From: Janibacter sp. HTCC2649
GTDB lineage: Bacteria > Actinomycetota > Actinomycetes > Actinomycetales > Dermatophilaceae
Assembly: GCF_000152705.1 (NCBI RefSeq)
Contig: NZ_CH672413.1
Location: 186,001 to 250,000, forward strand
Length of the DNA stretch: 64,000 bases
Reading direction: 5' to 3'
Within the stretch, counting starts at the first letter, position 1. Each line of letters begins with the position of its first letter. A model generated the notes under the pieces. That model was not told the origin of the DNA. It made no database searches and worked only from the letters and a program-made list of their open reading frames with translations. Shown here piece after piece: positions 34,027 to 42,423 of the stretch. Position numbers and translations under genes: made by a program.

Positions 34027-35676
34027 TCAGTTGGAGACGGCCACCCCTGCGGAGCGTCGGGTGTCGGCGACTCCGGTAACCGCTCGCGCTTCCCAGTCGA
34101 TGGCCAGGGCCTGCACCGATCCCCAGGAGGCCCGGTAGGACTTCGGCATGACCTTGGTGCGGTAGCCCAGTTTCTGCAAGGCGGCGACATGCCGGTTGGA
34201 CTCGAGCCGCATGAGCCCGTTGTCGAGTTTGAACCTGGGTGCCGGGACAGCCTGGTCGAGGTTTTGGCCCAGCAGCACCCACTGCAGGACCACGGACGCG
34301 GTGGTGTTGGGGATCTGGCTGCCTCCGGGTGCCCCGATGACCAGGGCCGGCCGGCCGGTGCTGTCCAGGACCATGGAGGGGGAGCTCCAAGTGACGGACC
34401 GTCGACCGGGCTGCGGACGGTTGGCTGTCGTGTTGCCGATGAGGTCGAAGCGGCCCAGCTGGTCGTTGAGGAAGAAGCCGCCTGTGTAGGTCTGCGATCC
34501 CCAGTAACTGGTGATGGTGTTGGTCATCGAGACGGCCATGCCTTCGGCGTCGATGACCGAGATGTGTGTGGTGTTGGGGTCACCGGTGTTGTCGGGCCCG
34601 GTCCGGGCGCGCGGTTCACGTTTCAGGCTCGCCGCCAGGGCTGCGTTGCGGGCGCGGTCCGTGATGTCCTCGAGGGGGACGTCGACGAAGTCGGGATCCC
34701 CGAACCAGCGGTGGACCGAGCGCTCCGCCACCTGCCAGCCGCGCGACTGCATATCGATGAACTCGGCAGAGTCCGGGGCCACCTTCCCGACTCCGAGGGC
34801 TTCGGCAATCTGTGCCATCTGGATGATCGCCCCACCCGGTAGCGCCGGCGCACCGGAGAGGAACGTGTAGTCGCCCAAGGCGCCGCTGGCGGGCGTGGAG
34901 TGCTGGATCTCGTAGGCCTTGAGCGACGCGGCATCAAGGCCCGGCACCTTGGCGAGCTGGGCAGTGAGCGGCCCGCTGTAGAACGCTTGTGCGCCCTCGG
35001 CGGCCAGGAGGCGCATCGTCTTTGCCAGCTCTTTCTGGATGAGGATGTCGCCACGGCGCAGGACGGTGCCGTCCTTGCGGTGGAAGTGCTCCAGATCGCG
35101 AACGACCCGTCGCCCGAGCGCCGTGGCCAAGGTGTCGGCGAAGTACCCCGAGACCGGTCCACCCTCCTCAGCGATGGCGATCGCCGGTTCCAGTAGGTCG
35201 GCCCATTTCTGAGTGCCGTAGCGGGAGTGCAGGTCGGCCATGCCTGCCACGAATCCCGGTGTCCCGACGCCACTTGCCGGCACCTTCCCGGAGCGTGCCA
35301 CGACCTCGCGGTAGTCGTGGTTGGCGCGCTGGTCACCACGCACGACGATGCTGACCCCTCCGCCGCCTATTCCTGAGGAGGCGGGTTGCATGACGGCGTC
35401 GGCGAACGCGGCGGCGATCGCGGCATCGACGGCGTTCCCACCGTTTGTGAGGACGGCCATGGCCGCGTCGGTGGCCAACGGGTGACCGGTGTTTGCCCCG
35501 AAGGCCCCAAGGGCTGGAGGGCGCGGTGAGGGCGGCGCAGATGTAGTCGTTGTTGAGGCGGTGGGTGTCGCGTTGGGTTCGCCGCCGGAGCATCCCGCGG
35601 CGAGCAGGGTCGTTCCGAGCAGGCCGCTGAGGGCTTGGCGGCGGGTCGGTGGGCGGGTGTTGCTGTTCTTGTTCAC
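34027..35676 (-). CDS. ggt: Gamma-glutamyltransferase, predicted Tat lipoprotein
   Basis: N-terminal nucleophile hydrolase of 549 aa that cleaves the gamma-glutamyl bond of glutathione-like compounds. The leader has twin arginines (PTRRQALSGLLG) and a lipobox LLAAGC, so it is placed outside the membrane as a lipoprotein. The large-subunit motif PASSGIGGGGVSIVVR and the nucleophile region NTTHISVIDAEG (Thr near residue 368) are present, as is YTGGFFLND. The GTG at 35676 follows GAGGAA and overlaps the DUF418 stop. Many actinobacteria lack glutathione, so another gamma-glutamyl substrate is possible. Confidence 0.9.
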   Translation of the reverse strand: MNKNSNTRPPTRRQALSGLLGTTLLAAGCSGGEPNATPTASTTTTSAPPSPRPPALGAFGANTGHPLATDAAMAVLTNGGNAVDAAIAAAFADAVMQPASSGIGGGGVSIVVRGDQRANHDYREVVARSGKVPASGVGTPGFVAGMADLHSRYGTQKWADLLEPAIAIAEEGGPVSGYFADTLATALGRRVVRDLEHFHRKDGTVLRRGDILIQKELAKTMRLLAAEGAQAFYSGPLTAQLAKVPGLDAASLKAYEIQHSTPASGALGDYTFLSGAPALPGGAIIQMAQIAEALGVGKVAPDSAEFIDMQSRGWQVAERSVHRWFGDPDFVDVPLEDITDRARNAALAASLKREPRARTGPDNTGDPNTTHISVIDAEGMAVSMTNTITSYWGSQTYTGGFFLNDQLGRFDLIGNTTANRPQPGRRSVTWSSPSMVLDSTGRPALVIGAPGGSQIPNTTASVVLQWVLLGQNLDQAVPAPRFKLDNGLMRLESNRHVAALQKLGYRTKVMPKSYRASWGSVQALAIDWEARAVTGVADTRRSAGVAVSN

Positions 35677-36758
35677 GATGTTCCTCGAGAGATCTTGGTG
35701 AGCCACGAGGCGCGCAGCACTCGTTCCAGCGGGCCCACACCCCAGCGGCGCACCCAAAGGGTCGCTGCCGCAGTGAACGCCAGGACCAGCGCAACGGTGA
35801 CGGGCACTCCTACGACGCGGGATTCGATGCGGCCGCCCATGGCGGCGATGACGAAGAAGTGGGTGACGTACAGGGTGAAGGCGAGCTGGCCGGCATATGC
35901 CAAAGGAAGAACCCACCGGCGGATCGTGGGCCAGAACCACAAGGTGGCGCCGATGACGAAGGCGGCGCTGCCGATGCTGCTCACCAACCAGAGCGGCATC
36001 TGGCCGTGAGCGGCGCCAGTCAAGAGGCGATGCCAGCCGTAGTCCGCCTCCGACCCCAGGAGGAGGGTTGAGACTTGGCTGGCCACGAAGCCCAGGGCTG
36101 CAGCGGTCGCCCCGGTCAGCATGAGCCGCTTCTGGACGTGCCGGTCCCGCAGGTCGTGGCGGCCCAACCACATGCCGGCCAGGAAGGGAACGACCCAGAC
36201 GAGGAGGGGGTAGGCGCCGGAGAGGAACAGTGAATGGATCACGGTGCTCGGGGATTCCCCTAGCGTGGGCATCCGCGTCTTGTGCTCGCCCGGGATCTGG
36301 TGGCCCTGCACCACCACCGGACCCACGATCAGCATCAGCACTGTCACCGCAGCCAGCGCGCGGTCGGAGAACCGGCGCCACCACAGCGCCCCGAGGAACA
36401 GCAGCCCGTACGTGGGCAGGATGACGCTGACCGCTGGAGTCAGGATCTGTAGGGCGAGACCGCCGACCAAGAAGATCAGCGCACGCCAGATCAGCACGGG
36501 CCAGCGGCGGGTGTGCTCGCGTCGGGAACCGAAGAACAAGGTCATGCCAAGGCCGGCAAGAAGGACGAACAAGATGGAGGCGCGCCCGAAGGGCAACGTC
36601 CACAGCTTGTTGAACCAGCCGTCGGAGCGGACCGTCCCGAGGTTGATCATCATCATGCCGATGAGCGCCACGCCTCGAGCAGCGTCGATGGCTTCCAGAC
36701 GCCCGGCACGCGGGGGGCGGGTGACCGGAGGGTGGGGCGAGGGGTGCGTGTCAGTCAT
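35673..36758 (-). CDS. DUF418/DUF1624-type polytopic membrane protein
   Basis: Membrane protein of 361 aa with about ten helices. The N-terminal RLEAIDAARGVALIGMMMINL motif is typical of the DUF418/heparan N-acetyltransferase-like group, which is thought to modify cell-surface compounds. The C-terminal ends GQLAFTLYVTHFFV and RRWGVGPLERVLRA fit DUF418. The stop overlaps the gamma-glutamyltransferase start by 4 bp, so the pair is an operon. No substrate can be named. Confidence 0.85.
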   Translation of the reverse strand: MTDTHPSPHPPVTRPPRAGRLEAIDAARGVALIGMMMINLGTVRSDGWFNKLWTLPFGRASILFVLLAGLGMTLFFGSRREHTRRWPVLIWRALIFLVGGLALQILTPAVSVILPTYGLLFLGALWWRRFSDRALAAVTVLMLIVGPVVVQGHQIPGEHKTRMPTLGESPSTVIHSLFLSGAYPLLVWVVPFLAGMWLGRHDLRDRHVQKRLMLTGATAAALGFVASQVSTLLLGSEADYGWHRLLTGAAHGQMPLWLVSSIGSAAFVIGATLWFWPTIRRWVLPLAYAGQLAFTLYVTHFFVIAAMGGRIESRVVGVPVTVALVLAFTAAATLWVRRWGVGPLERVLRASWLTKISRGTS

Positions 36759-36794
36759 GAGGGTGCTCCGATGACGTGGTGTGTTCGTTGGGCG

Positions 36795-37184
36795 TTAGCC
36801 GCGAACGCTGTCGAGCCAGGTGGTTGTGAAGGAGGTGAGCGCCTTGGTGTCGACGGCGCCGCAGGTGAGGGTCTTCTCTTCGGTCACGGCCATCACGGCG
36901 CTCTTCTGGTTCGACACCGGGCCTGCGACGGTGACGCCGCCGGGAACCTCGGTGATCACCGCGCGCAGTGCGTCCAGGTCGGCGGCAGAGATGTCCGGGC
37001 GGTAGAGAAACGCGACGTGACCATCGGCCAGACCGTGCCCCATGTCCGCCAAGGGCGCCTTCTCTCCGGGCTCGAAGAACTGCTTCTGGGCGTGGTCAAG
37101 CCATCGAGACGCGCAGGTCCGCGCAGAAATGGCAGGCCGGCGCAGGTAGCGACGAGATCCGCGGGGCAGCGGACTCAGGTGCAA
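36795..37184 (-). pseudogene. C-terminal fragment of a DUF3105-like protein
   Basis: The frame encodes ADMGHGLADGHVAFLYRPDISAADLDALRAV and ends TKALTSFTTTWLDSVRG, reminiscent of the DUF3105 domain (conserved His before a strand ending in YRPD). The only in-frame start is a TTG at 37184 with no ribosome binding site, and the first 30 residues look random, so an N-terminal membrane anchor has probably been lost. An internal ATG start near MGHGLADGH would give an even smaller piece. Family assignment is tentative. Confidence 0.4.
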
Positions 37185-37193
37185 GGGAGGTGT

Positions 37194-37571
37194 CTACGTC
37201 CTATGGACGGATAATTGCTCCGGTGAACCGGCAAGCCGAAGGCGACCCAGCCACAGATATGGAGTCAGGACGGGCGGGGCAAGGCGACGCACCAGCGACC
37301 GCAGACCCGCCCACGCCGCGAGGACGGGTTCCAACATCTTGCGAACAGCGCCGACCGCGACACGGCGCGTGGTGCGGACCTGCGTGCTCTCGTCCATCGC
37401 CTGAGGCGTGGGCGCGCTCGGCGAGTGATGGTGACCCGGGGTGGCTGCCCCCGCCACCGAGTGAGTCGTGGCGTGTGCACCGGCGGCGAACCCCAATGTC
37501 GCGCCGGTGGCGCACACGAGGACGATGAGCAGGCGCACCACGCGCCTGTACAGATCCTCGGCTACAACCAT
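37194..37571 (-). CDS. Small secreted or membrane-anchored hypothetical protein
   Basis: Protein of 125 aa with a signal-like N terminus (RRVVRLLIVLVCATGATLGFAAGAHA) and a short His patch (PGHHHSPSAP) in the mature part. The C-terminal half is basic. No family was recognised. It lies upstream of, and in the same direction as, the DUF3105-like fragment and the DUF418/Ggt pair. Confidence 0.5.
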   Translation of the reverse strand: MVVAEDLYRRVVRLLIVLVCATGATLGFAAGAHATTHSVAGAATPGHHHSPSAPTPQAMDESTQVRTTRRVAVGAVRKMLEPVLAAWAGLRSLVRRLAPPVLTPYLWLGRLRLAGSPEQLSVHRT

Positions 37572-37769
37572 GCAGCGAATCTTAGGCGAACCTGCGCGGA
37601 GCTCTGTGGGGGCTTGCCGCCGCCGGGCACCCCAAGGGGCGTCCGTTGACGAGCCAAGGTCACGTCAGCACGGGGTCCGCGTCGTCAAAAGGTCAAAGTC
37701 GTAGAGCTGCGCTGCCCAGGTGCCCAGAGTTTCCCCGTCCGGACAAGCCAGGCGCGAGGGCCGTAGCCT

Positions 37770-38590
37770 TCAGCTCCCGGCTTGGGCTCGGCTGTGGGCG
37801 AGGCGGTAGGAGTGGGTGCCGCTTTCGATGATGGTTCCGTTGTAGGTGAGCCGATCAACGATCGCGGCGCACAGGCGTGGGTCGGTGAAGGTGTCGGTCC
37901 ACCCGGAGAACGACTGGTTGGAGGCGATCGCGATGGAGTTCTTTTCCTCGCGTTCGGTGAGGACCTGGAAGAGGAGCTCGGCGCCGCGGCGGTCGAGTTC
38001 CATGTAGCCGAGCTCGTCGATCATCAGAAGGTCGACGCGGCCGTAGCGGGCGATGGTCTTGGCGAGCTGTTTGTCGTCGGCGGCCTCGACGAGTTCGTTC
38101 ACGAGCTTGGTGGCCAGGGGGTGTAGCGGACCCGGTACCCCTGTTCGGCTGCCGCCGTGCCGAGGGCGATGAGTAGGTGGGACTTGCCGGTGCCGGAGTC
38201 CCCGATCAGACACAACGGGTCGCCGCGCCGGATCCAGTCACCCTTGGCGAGGTCGTGCACAGTCGCGGGGTTGACGGCGGTGTTGGCGTCGAAGTCGAAG
38301 TCCCCGAGCCACTTGTCCCTGGGGAACCCGGCCGCCTTGACGCGGCGCACGGAGGAGCGGCGGTCGCGGTCATCGACCTCAGCCAGGAGCAGCTCGGCCA
38401 GGAACCCTTGGTAGGTCAACTGCTCCTTCTTCGCTACTGCCAAGGCCTCGTCGACCAGTGCCCGGATCGTGGGCAGGCGAAGCCGACGGCAGGCTTGATC
38501 GACCGCAGCGATCGCGGCTTCTTCGGTCATGCCGCGCCGACGACGCAACGTCGGACTGACCGGGGTGGCCACTGGTGTCGGGTTCATCAA
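37770..38590 (-). pseudogene. istB: IstB-type ATPase of IS21, frameshifted
   Basis: AAA+ transposition helper. The first part (38590 to about 38122) ends with Walker A IGDSGTGKSHLL, followed by EQGYRVRYT; the second part, in another frame, continues LATKLVNELVEAADD and has Walker B LLMIDELGYM and ASNQSFSGWTDTF. The join falls at a run of five G (plus strand 38117-38121), where two extra bases, or a loss of one, break the frame. Without the repair the protein stops just after Walker A. Confidence 0.88.
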
Positions 38591-40271
38591 CTGGTACTCG
38601 CTTTCACATCATCGACTCGTGGGGTGGTGGCGCCTCGTCGTGGGAGCAGCTCGTCATAGGCCGCCACGGACGGGACCGGGCGAGTGTCGGTCGGCGGGCC
38701 GGCGATCACTGCGGCCGGGTCGGTCAGGCGGCGTTGAGTGAGACTTACAACGCGTTGCTCGCGCGCATCACCTCGAGCAACGTGATGACGGTCAGAAATG
38801 GCTCCACCCACGGATGTGGTGTCGTGGGTGTGACGGCGGGCTTCGACCGCGACGACGTCCGCTGACACCGCACCGACGGTCAAAGCAGCGGTGATCCCGG
38901 CGATGACTTGTTCGTGCGTGAGGGAGCGGTGGAGCAGTAGGACGTCGACGAGCTCGCGGGTGCCATCGACGTCGCCGTTGACCTTGCGCGAGGCCGCCCA
39001 GAACGCTTCATGTGCCGCGGTGAAGACACCGGCTGCACGGGCCTGCACCAAGGCGGTCGACCCGGGCAAGGCTCCGGGTTTGAACCGCAATACCTCTAGG
39101 TAGTGATCCAGGACGACCCGGCTCGTGCCCCGCGTCACGCAGCGTGAGTGCACCGCCACCACGGCCCGGCCTTCGAAGACGATCACCTCGGTCGCGCGGA
39201 GGGAGACGCGGACGCGGCGGCCGATCAGGTGCGCTGGGACGGAGTACTTCACCATCCGCACGCTGATCATCGAGGACCTGTCGACGCGCGGGTTGAGCAC
39301 CAGTCCGGGTTCGAACACCTCGGTCGGCAGCAGTCGCAGGAGTGGTTGTTCGGCGGTGAAGTCGTGCCTGATCGTGTGGAGGTGTCCGCTGATGCGCCGG
39401 TCCTCGTCGTCGGCTTCCCACGTTTTGATCTGCTCGTTGAGCTGATCGAGGGAGTCGACCTCGGGCATGGGGACCAGGTGGTTGCGGCGGAACCAACCGA
39501 CCGCACCTTCGACGCCACCCTTCTCGTGGGCGCCCCTCGATCCCGGACTGGCAGTAGAACGCGTCGAAGCCGTAATGCGACCGGAACAGCACCCACCGGT
39601 CGTTCTCGTCCCTGGCCCGGCCGGGGCCGTGGACGACGGCAGTAACCGCGGAGGTGAGGTTGTCGTACTTGATGTGCTTCGTGGGGATCCCACCGATCGC
39701 GTCGAACGCCTCGATGTGCCCCTGGAGGAACGCTTCCTGCGCCTGGGTCGGGTACACCCGGTGGATCGCCTTCCCCGAGTGAGAGAGCCACAGCACGAAC
39801 ATGTAGCACTTGGTCCTCACCCCGCCCAAGGACAACCCAAACCTCACCGAAGTCGACCTCGGCCTCCTCACCCGGGCCGTGCTGCTGGGCGATGAACGCC
39901 TCAACCCGACGGCCACCCTCAAGGTCAACCTGCGCCCGCCGCACCCGCACGTAGTCCCGCACCATCGAATACGACAGCCCGGTCGCGCCGTGTTCGTCGA
40001 CCAGACGGGCCCGGATCCGGGTCGCGGTGTGTCGCTGCTTCCGCGGTGCGTCCAAGTCAGCGCGCAGCATCCCGTCGATGACGTCCTTGAACGGGTCCAA
40101 CCGCGGCGACGACCTCGTGGGTGCTTTCCGAGGCGGTGGCTCAGCTACTGCCAGCGCTTGACGGACGGTGCGCCGGTGCACCCCATGACGGCGTGCCAAC
40201 TCGCGGATCGAGACCTCCTCGACCCGCGCGTCCCGACGTATCGCAGCGAACAACTCCACACGTGATCCCAT
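38587..40271 (-). pseudogene. istA: IstA-type transposase of IS21, two frameshifts
   Basis: DDE transposase. Segment one (from 40271) has the helix-turn-helix VSIRELARRHGVHRRTVRQAL and reaches EVDFGEVW. Segment two continues GGVRTKCYMFVLWLSHSGKA and runs to YDNL, the second catalytic aspartate region. Segment three begins GAHEKGGVEGAVGWFRRN with the catalytic glutamate. Frame breaks lie near 39820-39827 and 39533-39536, each looking like one extra base in a short C run. The C terminus is intact. Confidence 0.88.
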
Positions 40272-40316
40272 CCCAACCCCGATCCCTCGAGTGCTCTGAT
40301 GAGAGCAAGGCTGAGG

Positions 40317-40411
40317 TGGGGCCAGATCAAACCGTCACAACCACCCCGGCGCGTCGCCAGTGGGGCCTGATCAGACCGTCACGGTGGGGCCAAAACAACC
40401 TGTCAGAGTCA
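40317..40411 (+). repeat. IS21-type terminal repeat (istA side)
   Basis: Contains GGGGCCAGATCAAACCGTCAC, then GGGGCCTGATCAGACCGTCA, then GGGGCCAAAACAACC, and ends GTCAGAGTCA at 40411. Multiple internal transposase-binding repeats are typical of IS21 ends. Confidence 0.75.
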
Positions 40412-40466
40412 CCGCCCATCGAAAGCGACCCGGAGCCCCTCATGAGCAACGCAGCGTTCACGGCAC

Positions 40467-41624
40467 ATGGCACATGGCACACCGGCGGGCCGTATCGCGC
40501 GAAGTTATTGGAGCTGGCGCCTTGTCGTTCCTCTGGTGGCAGCGGCCGGAATGGCTGTGGGCGTGCTTGTCGTCTTCGTTGGGAGCGGAGACCGCGAGCC
40601 GATGGCGGGGTCCTCCGGAGTCAGCGGCGTTGCGTCGGCCCACCTGGGGATGGTCGCGGGGACGGTGTGGGTCGCGAACGAGGACGGTGCGAGCCTGAGC
40701 GCCATTGACACGGCCAGCAACACAGTGGCTACGACGGTCGAAGGCGTGAAGGGGCCGCATAACGTGCAGGTTTCGCCGAACGGCAAGAGTCTCTGGGCGG
40801 TCAGTGGTCATGATTCGCTTGCGGTGATGTTCGACGCATCGTCCCTGCAACTTCATGGTGTTGCGGCAACCGGCGGGGCGCCCGCGCACGTCGTCCTCAC
40901 CCCCGACGGCCGAACGACCTACACGACCAACGGCGCCGACAGCACCGTGACAGCAATCGACTCCGTGACGATGGCCCCTATGGCGGAGATTCCGGTGGGG
41001 GCCGGGCCGCACGGGTTGCGTCCCAGCCGTGTGGTCGTCGCGAACGTCGCAGGGAGCACCCTCACTTTCATGGACACCGCGAGCAACACCAAGGTCGCGG
41101 ACGTCGAGGTCGGAAAGGCGCCGGTCCAGGTGGCCTTCTCGCCGGATGGCGCTTTCGTTTATACGTCGGTCAGCGGCGAGGGCGCCGTGGTGAAGGTCGA
41201 TGTCGCGACCCTCAGGGTGCTGGGCCGGGTGGCTGTGGGGGATGGGCCGATCCAGACCTTCGCGACTGCGGATGACCGGTACCTCTTGGTTGCCAATCAA
41301 GGGCGAGAGGACCGGCCAGGCACGACGGTGTCGGTCATCGACACCAAGACGTTTACGGTGGTCCGAACGGTGGAGACCGGTCAAGGCGCCCACGGGATCG
41401 TCGTGGACCCCACGAGCCGGCACGCCTACATCACGAACCTGTACGGCGACGATGTCGCCGTCATCGACCTCGGGGAACTGCGCGTGGTGGCTCGCATCCC
41501 TATGGGGGATAAGCCGAACGGAATCAGCTTCTCGTCGGTCACCGTGCCCGCCCAGGAGGCAGTCATGCGCGACGTGCCTGCCCCACATGGCGGAGCCGAG
41601 CCGAACGCGCACATGGCTCACTAA
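40467..41624 (+). CDS. YVTN-type beta-propeller protein, membrane anchored
   Basis: Protein of 385 aa with an N-terminal anchor (SWRLVVPLVAAAGMAVGVLVVFVG) and about seven propeller repeats of the YVTN/YncE kind, such as ANEDGASLSAIDTASNTV, QVSPNGKSLWAV and VTNLYGDD-like strands. YncE-type proteins bind DNA or metals in other bacteria; here the role is unknown. It ends in a His/Met-rich tail (HGGAEPNAHMAH), which fits its copper-gene surroundings. The start is only 56 bp from the IS21 tip, so the native promoter may have been replaced. Confidence 0.8.
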   Translation: MAHGTPAGRIARSYWSWRLVVPLVAAAGMAVGVLVVFVGSGDREPMAGSSGVSGVASAHLGMVAGTVWVANEDGASLSAIDTASNTVATTVEGVKGPHNVQVSPNGKSLWAVSGHDSLAVMFDASSLQLHGVAATGGAPAHVVLTPDGRTTYTTNGADSTVTAIDSVTMAPMAEIPVGAGPHGLRPSRVVVANVAGSTLTFMDTASNTKVADVEVGKAPVQVAFSPDGAFVYTSVSGEGAVVKVDVATLRVLGRVAVGDGPIQTFATADDRYLLVANQGREDRPGTTVSVIDTKTFTVVRTVETGQGAHGIVVDPTSRHAYITNLYGDDVAVIDLGELRVVARIPMGDKPNGISFSSVTVPAQEAVMRDVPAPHGGAEPNAHMAH

Positions 41625-41639
41625 TTGAGCGGAGTGGAT

Positions 41640-42346
41640 GAGCATGAGGGTCTCACTTGTCTCCAATGTTCTTTCTCGGCGCCAGGAGCTCCGGCGGCGC
41701 GAGTCATGGATCCGCCGCGGGCTGCTGGTCCACCATCAGCGATCGCCGGGTCCGCTCCGAGCTTCCCTTCCAAGCCGTCGCCGTAGGTTTCCGGGAGTGG
41801 GGTGCACCGGCCATCGCGATAGCCGTCTTCACAAACATCTTCCGCAATTCGGCTCTTGTCATGGGGCCAGCCGTCAGGGCAGACGGCGCCCCGACAGATG
41901 CGCCGAGCCCTGGCGCAACCTCAACGGTGCAGCACGCCGAGCACCACGCGTAGAGCCTTCAGCAAACCTTCATGGTGGCCCTCCTGCTACCTCCACTTCG
42001 GTGGATCACGGTGGACATGGAAAGAAGGGAAGGACGATATGGACATTGAAGGACCTTCTGGGAACCCCACCCCAGACCGCGCCCGGGCCAGTGGCAGGAC
42101 GACACACCTACGAAGACGACATCCAATTTTCTGATTGGCGGTCCTGACGGCCAGCCGGCAGGCAAGTCCCACAGTGATGACGAGGGCCACGCTCAGATGC
42201 TTCTGGCTTGCTCCATGCTGATGCTGTTCATCGCGTTTGCGCTCGTGGGAACAGGTGTGTGGAGCTCGGCTGCCATCGCGTATGCGCTCTTGGGCGTGGG
42301 TTTGATGGCCGCGGTGCTGCTGCCCGTGCCCTGGCGCCGGTACTAA
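41640..42346 (+). pseudogene. Decayed duplicate of the 31.4-32.2 kb copper block
   Basis: From about 41795 the DNA follows 31380-32165 closely. It holds in order: the last third of the 124-aa membrane protein (to 41953), a response-regulator box, a DUF2892 start (ATG 42039, MDIEGPSGNPTPD) that soon shifts frame and ends at 42134, and the C-terminal half of the His-rich membrane protein (42188-42346, LMLFIAFALVGTG to WRRY). None of the three genes is complete. The block leads directly into a CsoR site and the CPD-type ATPase. Confidence 0.75.
41957..41978 (+). promoter_or_regulatory. Response-regulator box in decayed block, second half degenerate
   Basis: CTTCAGCAAAC is followed by CTTCATGGTGG. 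The first half is identical to the box at 31543; the second keeps only CTTCA. Confidence 0.5.
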
Positions 42347-42354
42347 CCTGAGAA

Positions 42355-42371
42355 ATACCCTGTGGGGGTAT
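42355..42371 (+). promoter_or_regulatory. CsoR operator upstream of the CPD-type ATPase
   Basis: ATACCC-N5-GGGTAT, a perfect 6-bp dyad with the spacing seen before csoR. It lies 52 bp upstream of the chosen ATPase start and overlaps the longer ORF start at 42370, which argues against that longer start. Confidence 0.8.
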
Positions 42372-42423
42372 GCTGTTGTCGTGCATGACGTTAGTTCGAG
42401 CCGACCTACGGAGATGCGTTGTC

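Larger units (their letters stand above)
37770..40411 (-). mobile_element. IS21-type element with frameshifted istA and istB
   Basis: The element has istA then istB with a 4-bp overlap, the usual IS21 order. The right end (40317-40411) carries three GGGGCC boxes with ACCGTCAC units and ends in GTCA, matching the solo tips at 9042 and 32422. The other end, beyond istB, could not be found, so it may be deleted. Three frameshifts make it probably immobile. Confidence 0.8.

Noticed and set aside
34027-36603. 858-aa gamma-glutamyltransferase with N-terminal extension
   Set aside because: The first 300 residues are antisense-like frame reading through the DUF418 gene; the GTG at 35676 gives the normal lipoprotein leader.
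38117-38121. Programmed frameshift in istB
   Set aside because: IS21 istB is normally one frame; two other breaks in istA point to decay or sequence error instead.
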